The position numbers and the translations under genes are program-made. A DNA stretch of 14,616 nucleotides, taken from the NCBI GenBank assembly GCA_027068725.1, contig JAMOMD010000073.1:1-14616 (forward strand), given 5' to 3'. Positions within the stretch are counted from its first letter, which is position 1. Each line of letters opens with the position of its first letter. A model generated the notes under the pieces. That model saw only the letters and a program-made list of their open reading frames with translations. It was not told where the DNA came from and ran no database searches. Origin of the DNA: Thermoproteales archaeon. Lineage in GTDB: Archaea > Thermoproteota > Thermoprotei > Thermoproteales > Thermocladiaceae. Below, piece by piece: positions 1-6,773 of this stretch.

Positions 1-249
1 TATGCTATACCTAGGCATCAGCACTACGTAGGTCTCAATTATTTTCCTGTCATGAGTGATGTACCTTGCACGAAAGCCAGTGTACAGGCCAAGTAGCATG
101 TACTCCTTGTCAACGGGCTTGAACTCATGCTCTAGAAGACGTGAGAGGGTCCTCAGTGTCAGGATGTTTATTCTCCTACCCTGAAAGAAGTGGACTACGA
201 CTATAGCTGAGAGACCAGCGACAGCTAGTGCATAGTCTAGCGGTGTCAT
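1..249 (-). CDS. Membrane-anchored hypothetical protein, C-terminally truncated by window edge
   Basis: An open reading frame begins with ATG at 249 and stays open for 83 codons to the edge of the window, so only the N-terminal part is visible. Residues about 5-20 are hydrophobic (LAVAGLSAIVVVHFF), then a basic stretch (QGRRIN), which suggests an N-terminal membrane anchor with the rest on the cytoplasmic side. The remainder is soluble and mixed-charge, with an aromatic/basic piece (GLYTGFRARY). I do not recognise the family. Its ATG overlaps the TGA of the upstream ArsA-like gene in an ATGA arrangement, so the two are probably co-transcribed and translationally coupled. This makes it a plausible membrane partner of that ATPase, but that is inference from position only. 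Confidence 0.7.
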   Translation of the reverse strand, partial: MTPLDYALAVAGLSAIVVVHFFQGRRINILTLRTLSRLLEHEFKPVDKEYMLLGLYTGFRARYITHDRKIIETYVVLMPRYSI

Positions 250-1136
250 GTTCTGACTAGGTTCTCTACATATGGCTTGAGTAGACTCAGCTTATCTATT
301 CCCTGAGGCTCCTCCTCAAGCTCGGGTATCTTCACTATTTTCACGTCATCACTAGGCACCTCTCTCAAAATCATATCTAGGACTACTTTCCTACCACTAG
401 ACTCACTGTACTTGTTCAGTACTATACTATGCACACGTAGACCGAGCTCTTTAAGCACCTTGAGTATTCTCAGTGCCTCAAGTACAGGAAGCTTCTCGAG
501 CGTTGTCACTATACTTATTTTGCAGCTAGTCTTGAGCAAGTTCGAGAGTTTACTATACTTCTCCAGATCTTGACGCAGCGTATTCAGGATCGGGTCCTCG
601 TGCTCTAGCTTATGCAGTGCCTGCCTGAGCTTGACTATCTCCTGACGAAGCTCAACAAGTCTCTCAAGCCATCGCCTCATGGCCTCAGGAAGAGCAAGCA
701 AGCGTGCTGCGACACCTGTAGGCGGCGTATCTACGACAACTATGTCAAAGTTCTCGCACTGCTCAAGTATGTTCATGAGCTTGCTCACGATTACGTGTTC
801 CTCAACGCCTGGCATGTATTTCAGGATTGTCAGGTACTTGTCGAGGTTATAGGCAGACCACTGTGGGAAAGTTGAGCTTAATCTCTTCGAGACCTCATTC
901 ATGTACACGTCAATTTCCTTGTCTATGTCTATCCTCATTGCGAACAGGTTTCTCGTGACTTCCCTAGGCTTATCCTGAAGCTTTATGCCAAGCACGTCAT
1001 CAATGTTCTGAGCAAAGTCTATGGATATGACTAGCGTCTTGTAGCCTAGCTCAGCATATGCTAAGCCTAGTGCACAGCTGAGTGTTGTCTTGCCGGTTCC
1101 ACCTTTTCCAGTCACGATATGTACAAGCGCGGTCAC
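246..1136 (-). CDS. ArsA/Get3-like P-loop ATPase
   Basis: This 296-residue protein belongs to the SIMIBI-class deviant Walker A ATPases of the ArsA/Get3 family. Visible motifs are the P-loop GKGGTGKT at residues 10-17, a switch I-like segment SIDFAQNIDD at 38-47, a PG-EE segment at 109-113 as in Get3/ArsA proteins, and the switch II/Walker B segment DTPPTG at 136-141. Residues about 155-200 form a charged, probably coiled helical region. It is single-domain, like Get3, not tandem like bacterial ArsA. Switch I departs from the usual D-P-A-H-x-L (here D-F-A-Q-N-I), and no CxxC zinc motif is present, so classical tail-anchored protein targeting is uncertain. The start is GTG at 1136, about 29 nt from a TATA-like box at 1161-1170. 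It is followed by a coupled membrane-protein gene (ATGA overlap). Family assignment is firm; cargo is unknown. Confidence 0.85.
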   Translation of the reverse strand: MTALVHIVTGKGGTGKTTLSCALGLAYAELGYKTLVISIDFAQNIDDVLGIKLQDKPREVTRNLFAMRIDIDKEIDVYMNEVSKRLSSTFPQWSAYNLDKYLTILKYMPGVEEHVIVSKLMNILEQCENFDIVVVDTPPTGVAARLLALPEAMRRWLERLVELRQEIVKLRQALHKLEHEDPILNTLRQDLEKYSKLSNLLKTSCKISIVTTLEKLPVLEALRILKVLKELGLRVHSIVLNKYSESSGRKVVLDMILREVPSDDVKIVKIPELEEEPQGIDKLSLLKPYVENLVRT

Positions 1137-2594
1137 GGCCCAAACTACCTAGTAAGGCGAAGATATTTATCTAGTAAACTAGTGCTCGAAGAGAACTTGA
1201 CGACCGTCAGCATAGTAATAGAGAGAGGAAGATGCCGATGGGGAAGATGCTACTTCTGTGGCTGGGGCAAGCGCTACCGTGATGTGCCAATAGAGCACTT
1301 GAAGGAAAAGATCTGTAGAACACTAGACAAGTACGAGAACATCAGTACAGTAAAGATATTCTGCTCTGGCAGTCTACTTGACCCAGAGCAGTATCCTAGA
1401 GAGTTCCTTGAGTGGCTTCTGAAAGAGGTCGAAAATAGAGGAATAAAACACCTAATAATAGAATCACGACCAGAATTCATAACTGAAGAAGCACTGAACG
1501 TGTTAAGATCATATAATCTGAAAGTAACCGTAGCGATAGGTCTCGAACTCGCGGATGATAACATACTACTGAACTACTATAGAAAGGGATTTACAGTGAA
1601 GGATTATTTAAATGCTGTTAATATGTTGAGGAGAGCAGGACTCGGAGTTCGAACATATATTCTAGCAAATGGACATCCAATACTTTATAATAACCCTAAG
1701 TACCACAGGGAGGTTCTACACAAGACACTGAAACTGGCTGTAGAGGTCTCAGATAGCGTCGTTGCAATAAATGCTTATCCACACGAGGAGTCAGAGCTTA
1801 TAAAAGATTGGATAATCATGAGATGGAGACCACTTACCTGTGAGGAGTTTATATCAATGTTAGGTGAGTGGGTTAATAATCCGAAGATTGAGGTTGATTG
1901 TGAAAACTTTAGGTTTATACCACGTATTCCTAAGAGAATGCGCATGAAAATAGTTGGTGTTGGCAGAGATGTTCTTCTTCACCCTCATTTTGAGGTCTGG
2001 CAAGATTTCATATTAAGATTCTACAAACCTCCGCCTGATAAGAAATATCTACTATTTCTGCCCTGCACGTACAGGAAACCGTACTCAAAGTCACCAACGC
2101 ACAGAGCTATACTATCCACACTTCGAATATACCCATGGTTCAGTAAGCTACATCTAGTAGTTGTAAGTACGCCCGGAGTAGTGCCATATGAGTATCATAC
2201 AGAGTACCCATTCACCTCATATGATTGGCCTGAGTGGCTTGAGACTCCCGAAGTTAAGCAGGAGTATATTGAAATAACGCGAGAGCGTGTGAAGAAGTTT
2301 CTTGAGAGAAATGCTGATCATTACCATATTATTTTTGCGTATTTTCATCTAGAGTCAGAGACTTTGCAGGCCATTATTCAGGCTGTGAATGAACTAGGTC
2401 TACAGCATAAGTTTGTTAATGTACTTGATGAGGATACGTACAGGAGAATTGTTAATGAAATTGGTAAAGATAGGGTAGGAAGTTCGGTGCTTAGGCATAG
2501 GCTGGCCCTTAGTAGGCTTGTACTTGTCTTGAATAAGTGTATAAAGAGTATTGAAGAGAAGATGAGAGAAGAGAAGGAATTTTTGAAAAAATAG
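1119..2594 (+). CDS. Radical SAM (RaSEA-like) protein fused to DUF5591/ArcS-type domain; probable archaeosine synthase
   Basis: The 491-residue protein has two parts. The N-terminal part (about 25-290) looks like the COG1244 radical SAM family: an iron-sulfur motif C39-x4-C44-x2-C47 within GRCRWGRCYFCGW, followed by barrel-like segments such as GLELADDN (141-148). Family members (RaSEA) convert the lysine adduct of preQ0 to archaeosine at tRNA position 15. The C-terminal part (about 305-480) resembles the DUF5591 catalytic domain of ArcS, which adds lysine to preQ0 in tRNA. It carries the hallmark PC-x3-KPY-x2-S-x2-H at 315-328, followed by a VVP..YP..YD region. One chain could therefore catalyse both final steps. 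ATG 1119 overlaps the start of the divergent ATPase by 18 nt; GTG 1182 or TTG 1197 would avoid this and keep the cluster cysteines. Domain calls are strong; the combined function is inferred. Confidence 0.85.
   Translation: MYKRGHGPNYLVRRRYLSSKLVLEENLTTVSIVIERGRCRWGRCYFCGWGKRYRDVPIEHLKEKICRTLDKYENISTVKIFCSGSLLDPEQYPREFLEWLLKEVENRGIKHLIIESRPEFITEEALNVLRSYNLKVTVAIGLELADDNILLNYYRKGFTVKDYLNAVNMLRRAGLGVRTYILANGHPILYNNPKYHREVLHKTLKLAVEVSDSVVAINAYPHEESELIKDWIIMRWRPLTCEEFISMLGEWVNNPKIEVDCENFRFIPRIPKRMRMKIVGVGRDVLLHPHFEVWQDFILRFYKPPPDKKYLLFLPCTYRKPYSKSPTHRAILSTLRIYPWFSKLHLVVVSTPGVVPYEYHTEYPFTSYDWPEWLETPEVKQEYIEITRERVKKFLERNADHYHIIFAYFHLESETLQAIIQAVNELGLQHKFVNVLDEDTYRRIVNEIGKDRVGSSVLRHRLALSRLVLVLNKCIKSIEEKMREEKEFLKK
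1158..1172. promoter_or_regulatory. TATA-like box between divergent genes
   Basis: The AT-rich element AGATATTTAT at 1161-1170 reads as a TATA box on either strand. On the minus strand its centre is about 29 nt from the GTG at 1136 of the ArsA-like gene, the expected distance for a leaderless archaeal transcript. On the plus strand the same distance leads to a TTG at 1197 inside the radical SAM gene. Because it lies inside the longest version of that plus-strand gene, either it serves only the minus-strand gene or the plus-strand start is later than 1119. Confidence 0.5.
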
Positions 2595-2621
2595 GAGTGT
2601 CAGTTTTGTATGGTGTTGATC

Positions 2622-5600
2622 TTAGCCTGCTATGTGGTACATTATGTTTGTGAATAGTCTAATGTTGTCGTACGCTCTTGGGACTGGTATTGTCCAGCTG
2701 TAGATGTAGAATGCCCATAGCCATACTAGGTCTGGTGCTGATGTGCCTAGGCTGAATGCGTATGGGTCAAGTGCTACGACTAGTCCACTGTGCCATCCTG
2801 TTCTGTCTACTGCTATCACGGGTGCCGTGTACATGTACCAGTCACCTACGTCTGAGCCGTACACTACTGCCTGTGCAGGTGGCTTTACTGCTAGTGGAGT
2901 AGCACATGGCATCCATACTAGGTACACATCTCTTGTGATTGGTGATGTTCTGTCAATGGACGTTGTCATGACCTCCATTGGCCATGGTGGTGATGGGTCG
3001 ATGTAGACGTGGCTGCTCAGCTCATATCCTGGGTATGGCCATATACCGTACCAGCTCAGTGAGATTCCTGTCAGGAATACCCAGTGACAGTGATCTACCA
3101 CGTCGAGTGCTCTTATGCCAAATCCTTCTGCTCCTCCAACTGGCGTGTTCAGGAACCATATTCCAACTCTTCCCCTCATTCTACATGCATATGTTGCTAG
3201 GACGTACCATGGGTCTACTGGCATGCCATAAACCTGCCATAGTCCAAACACTGCGTGACCAACGGATAGTCTGTAGACTAGGTCTGAGAGTGGTATTATC
3301 CTAATTCCGTGCTCGGCGGCTATGGCCCATGCTGCGAAGTATCCTGGAATTGGCTGTGAGTAGTAGAAGTAGTAGTTAATCTCGCCTCCGTACAGTGACT
3401 GGTACACAAGTCCAAGACCAACAGCCTCAGGCCACATGCTTGCTGGTATGTCTGCTGCAATCACTATGCCTCTGGGCATGCGCATCTTCAGGTCAATTGG
3501 CGCAACTGCAAGTACCTTGCCCGTGTCCTTGTCCACGACCTCTATGTACATCCTTGGTAGTCTGACAGGTCTTGGAGGTAGCACTATCCTCAGGTAGCAC
3601 ATTCCGTACATTGCTGGTAGCACATTACTGAGCAGTGTTGGATCACAGACTGAGCCTAGCGTGTACACGCTCTTCCACCTTATGATGACTGGTACCAGTA
3701 TGTCGTAGCCCATGTAGACTGGCAGTGGCAGACCAATGTCAGGCTCTGGCTTTGGCACAACCCACTCTGCGATTGACTTACCGTTGACTATGACTAGGGC
3801 AACCTTGTCCATTGGTACTGTCGTTATGACTCTCACAGCTAGTAGCTTCCAGTCACCTGGGAACAGCGTGACTGTTGGTGGTGTGTCCCACTCGATCTTT
3901 GGTGGCATTACTGCTGTTATGACTAGTCCATTCTTTACTGCAGACAGCAGAGCCTTAGCTGCTGCTGCGACATCTATTATTCCTGCACCGTACGCAGCTG
4001 GGTCTAGGTAGTACATGCTGTACTCCTCGGAGACCTTGGGCATTCTGGCAGTCTTCACGAGAGCTGCAAGTACTGCATAGGTCACGTTTGGTCCATAGTA
4101 GATTAGTGGCACAGAGCTGTACTTAGCCCACAGTGACAGAAGTAGCGCAACTGAGCCACTGACGACTGGAGTAGCTGCTGAGGTGCCCCAGCCCTCTAGG
4201 TAGTATATGTTGTCGTACCACTCGTTCCATGGTCCAAGTATTGCTGCTCCTGGAGCAGCAACATCAGGCTTCATGTACAGGTCGTAGGGCACGGGTCCTC
4301 TGCTCGTGAAGAACGTTGGTAGACCTGTCAGGTAGACTGCACCTACGCCAATGACTGTTGGTAGGTAGCCAGGTGTTGATACTGAGAAGTGTCCTGGACC
4401 CTCGTTGCCTATTGCTGCTACGACCACGACACCGTTCATCATTGCGTCGTACGTGGCATAGTACATTGGGTCAAAGTCCGGCAGCGTCCATGGATAGGCG
4501 CCTAGGCTCATGGAGATTACACATGCCTTAACTGTGCCGTTCAGCGTCTTGTTGATACAGTCCTGAACTGCGAAGTATATGCCCTTTATGACCCAGTCAA
4601 GGTATCCCCATCCATACTTGCTCAGTACCTTTACAGCACCAATGTACGCTCCATACGCAACGCCGTTCATCTCGCTGGCGGAGATGTTGTAGTACTTGAT
4701 TACGCCATCCCACCAGCTGAAGAAGCCCTCAGAGTTTACTCCGCGTCCAGCAGCTATTCCTGCAACCCATGTACCGTGACCATTGTAGTCGTAGCACGTT
4801 GGCTCGTTTGGTACAAAGCTTGCGCAGGTTATGACCTTGCCCTGTAGTGATGGGTGATCGTATGCTACACCTGTGTCAAGTATGTATATTATGACACCAC
4901 TACCATTTACTCCACTCTTGTATAGTGGCTCAGCATCAATGAACTCTTCAACATCCTTCAGTGTGACTGGGTACTTTCCTAAGAATGGGTAAGTCTTCCC
5001 TGGCTCAAGTATTGGCATTGAGACAAAGCTTGACTTGTTTACTGGCAGCTTAGGTAGGCGCTTGCTTAGGTTAATCTTTGCAAGTACTCTAAGCTTCTCG
5101 AATAGTGACTTGACGTAACTCTTGAATGACTTTAGACTCATTTCAGGAATGTAGACCTTGTAATCAGGTGCAAAGCCTACTAGACCACGTATGTTCGATA
5201 GCTCCTTTGCGAGTGATACTATGGTCTCCTTACTTAGCTTTAGCTTTGCTGGAAGCGTAACTTCTACATAGAGCAGGCGACCTGAGTATACTAGTGGTCT
5301 AACGCTGACCTCTGACTTAAGGACGCGTGTGAACACTTCTCTTATAGCTGTGACCTTTCTCTCGACTAGTAGTAGCACGTTCTTAGGAACGTGCATCCTG
5401 ATCTCGAAGCCTCTAGCTTTTGGACCTAGTTTCCTAGTGGTGTAGAAAGTTCCGAAAACGTACACTCTCTCAGCACGTGCATGTGCCACATGTGGGCCCG
5501 GTGAGTCAACATCGAGCACGAGTACTAGCTTAGGTGCAGCATAGCCATGCGAGATTGCTTCCTGAGCAAGCTTGAGCAAGTACTCGAATAGCTTAATTCT

Positions 5601-5810
5601 GTGAGTTCTAGCATAGACTACCTTCTCTAAGTTGCTTGCGAGAAGTGCTTCTGCCTTGTAATTGTAGTTCTTGAATAATGGTTTTGAGATAGGTGTCTCA
5701 CGAATAACATGTGTCGTAGCGCCGGGCACTACTCCTGAAGCCACTGCTAGTGCTGCAATTATTGATATTGTAGCAATTATGCAGGCTATTGCTATTAGAC
5801 TAGTCTTCAC
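2622..5810 (-). CDS. Large secreted subtilisin-like serine protease (peptidase S8)
   Basis: Secreted endopeptidase of the subtilase family. Numbered from an upstream GTG at 5891 (1089 residues), the catalytic residues are D339 (ILDTGVAYDHPS), H372 (NGHGTWVAGIAAG), oxyanion N496 (AAIGNEGPG) and S571 (GTSAATPVVSGS). A hydrophobic signal segment covers 31-53, a propeptide-like region about 60-290, and a C-terminal extension of roughly 450 residues, rich in W, Y and P, with no visible transmembrane anchor. I prefer the GTG at 5810 (residue 28 of the long form): it gives a classic signal peptide (K-T-S then a hydrophobic run) and lies 26 nt from a TATA box that would otherwise fall inside the coding region. 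Cysteines C357/C366 and C445/C457 could form disulfides. The gene ends 27 nt from the convergent radical SAM gene. The natural substrate is unknown; roles in peptide scavenging or surface-protein turnover are guesses. Confidence 0.93.
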   Translation of the reverse strand: MKTSLIAIACIIATISIIAALAVASGVVPGATTHVIRETPISKPLFKNYNYKAEALLASNLEKVVYARTHRIKLFEYLLKLAQEAISHGYAAPKLVLVLDVDSPGPHVAHARAERVYVFGTFYTTRKLGPKARGFEIRMHVPKNVLLLVERKVTAIREVFTRVLKSEVSVRPLVYSGRLLYVEVTLPAKLKLSKETIVSLAKELSNIRGLVGFAPDYKVYIPEMSLKSFKSYVKSLFEKLRVLAKINLSKRLPKLPVNKSSFVSMPILEPGKTYPFLGKYPVTLKDVEEFIDAEPLYKSGVNGSGVIIYILDTGVAYDHPSLQGKVITCASFVPNEPTCYDYNGHGTWVAGIAAGRGVNSEGFFSWWDGVIKYYNISASEMNGVAYGAYIGAVKVLSKYGWGYLDWVIKGIYFAVQDCINKTLNGTVKACVISMSLGAYPWTLPDFDPMYYATYDAMMNGVVVVAAIGNEGPGHFSVSTPGYLPTVIGVGAVYLTGLPTFFTSRGPVPYDLYMKPDVAAPGAAILGPWNEWYDNIYYLEGWGTSAATPVVSGSVALLLSLWAKYSSVPLIYYGPNVTYAVLAALVKTARMPKVSEEYSMYYLDPAAYGAGIIDVAAAAKALLSAVKNGLVITAVMPPKIEWDTPPTVTLFPGDWKLLAVRVITTVPMDKVALVIVNGKSIAEWVVPKPEPDIGLPLPVYMGYDILVPVIIRWKSVYTLGSVCDPTLLSNVLPAMYGMCYLRIVLPPRPVRLPRMYIEVVDKDTGKVLAVAPIDLKMRMPRGIVIAADIPASMWPEAVGLGLVYQSLYGGEINYYFYYSQPIPGYFAAWAIAAEHGIRIIPLSDLVYRLSVGHAVFGLWQVYGMPVDPWYVLATYACRMRGRVGIWFLNTPVGGAEGFGIRALDVVDHCHWVFLTGISLSWYGIWPYPGYELSSHVYIDPSPPWPMEVMTTSIDRTSPITRDVYLVWMPCATPLAVKPPAQAVVYGSDVGDWYMYTAPVIAVDRTGWHSGLVVALDPYAFSLGTSAPDLVWLWAFYIYSWTIPVPRAYDNIRLFTNIMYHIAG

Positions 5811-5825
5811 GATGTCTCTACTGTT

Positions 5826-5869
5826 AATTGAATTTATAACGTTAACACTATGAGAAATTGAATTTATAA
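5826..5869 (-). promoter_or_regulatory. Tandem TATA boxes upstream of the protease
   Basis: Two copies of the same 14-base element (plus strand AATTGAATTTATAA) start at 5826 and 5856, exactly 30 bp apart. On the minus strand each reads as a TATA box (TTATAAATTCAATT). The proximal copy is centred about 26 nt from the GTG at 5810, typical of a leaderless archaeal transcript. The distal copy would give a start near 5840 with a short leader. This is direct sequence evidence for the shorter protease start; promoter activity itself is inferred. Confidence 0.6.
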
Positions 5870-5899
5870 GTCCTGCATTTTTAACGAACACTAACGAGC

Positions 5900-5937
5900 A
5901 GGATAGTGATCCTAAACCAGGCTTGACGATATGTCAA
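5900..5937. promoter_or_regulatory. Two adjacent inverted repeats in the divergent intergenic region
   Basis: Two short dyads lie between the protease and the CooC-like gene: AGGAT-agtg-ATCCT at 5900-5913 and TTGAC-gatat-GTCAA at 5923-5937. They sit upstream of the protease TATA boxes and of a TTAAA element at 5982-5988 that may serve the CooC gene. They could be operators for a dimeric regulator. Arms of five bases can arise by chance, so confidence is low. Apart from these elements the gap between the two genes (5811-6020) holds nothing else I recognise. Confidence 0.3.
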
Positions 5938-6020
5938 TCATAATGTTGTTGTAGATTATGTAAAAGAGAATAGAAAGTAAGCTTAAACGTTAGGTACTGC
6001 AATACTGATGTCGAGATTGC

Positions 6021-6773
6021 ATGACCTTGGCAATAAGTATAAGTGGCAAAGGTGGGACAGGAAAGACTACGATAACTGCTCTAATTCTGAAGACCTTGCT
6101 CGAGCATACTGATAAGACCATTCTCGTAATAGATGCTGACCCTGCATCGAACTTACCTGATGTTCTAGGTGTTCAAGTTGACACGACCGTGGGAGACGTT
6201 GTTGAGGAATTGAAAGAGAAGACAGAGCGTGGAGAGCTCATGTCTCTGCCACCCGAGCTGTTTGAGGCATATGTCTACGAGACTATAGTTGAGACAGAGA
6301 GGTTTGATCTCGTTGTTATGGGTAGAACAGAGAGCAAGGGATGCTACTGCTACGTGAATGCTGTTCTTAGACAGATAATGCAGACACTTTCAAGAAACTA
6401 CGACATAGTCCTGATAGACTGTGAGGCAGGGCTTGAGCATATTCAGCGTAGAGTAGATCAGGACGTCGATGTGCTCATAGTAGTTACGGACTCCTCGAGA
6501 ATGGGCATAAACACGGCGAAGAAGATTGTTGAGCTTGCTAGAAAGATGGGGTATAGAGCCACAAGAATCGGAATACTGGGCAACTTGGGTGCAGATGCAC
6601 GGCTTGTGGTAGATATAGCCTCTGAGGTTGGTGCAGAGCCGCTTGGTGTTGTGCCACTGGACGAGAATGTTAGGAAGTTTAATCTAGAGGGAAGATCTCT
6701 TCTTGAGCTTCCCTCAGACTCTCCTGCTTATCAAGCTGTGAAGACTGTCTGTGAGAGACTTGGACTTATCTAG
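6021..6773 (+). CDS. cooC: CooC/AcsF-type nickel-insertion ATPase for CO dehydrogenase
   Basis: A 250-residue MinD/ParA-like P-loop ATPase. CooC-family proteins bind Ni and ATP and help assemble the Ni-containing cluster of carbon monoxide dehydrogenase or acetyl-CoA synthase in the cytoplasm. The diagnostic features are the deviant P-loop GKGGTGKT at 9-16, DADPASNLPDVLG at 38-50, the metal-binding CxC motif C108-Y-C110 in GRTESKGCYCYVN, and the Walker B segment DCEAGLEH at 133-140. The CxC motif separates CooC from MinD and from nitrogenase iron protein. Length is normal for the family. The ATG at 6021 has a weak TTAAA-type promoter element about 35 nt upstream and no clear Shine-Dalgarno sequence. 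Its 3' end overlaps the convergent RACo-like gene by 8 bp. No CO dehydrogenase subunit lies in the window, so the client enzyme must be elsewhere. Confidence 0.9.
   Translation: MTLAISISGKGGTGKTTITALILKTLLEHTDKTILVIDADPASNLPDVLGVQVDTTVGDVVEELKEKTERGELMSLPPELFEAYVYETIVETERFDLVVMGRTESKGCYCYVNAVLRQIMQTLSRNYDIVLIDCEAGLEHIQRRVDQDVDVLIVVTDSSRMGINTAKKIVELARKMGYRATRIGILGNLGADARLVVDIASEVGAEPLGVVPLDENVRKFNLEGRSLLELPSDSPAYQAVKTVCERLGLI

Noticed and set aside
612..875. Plus-strand open frame of 87 codons
   Set aside because: Lies entirely antisense within the ArsA-like gene, whose P-loop and DTPPTG motifs prove the other frame; no recognisable protein features.
2743..4011. Several plus-strand open frames opposite the protease (for example 2743-3006, 2978-3304, 3736-4011)
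   Set aside because: They mirror the strongly conserved subtilase coding frame and have no promoter or recognisable motif; the low stop frequency follows from the codon use of the protease.
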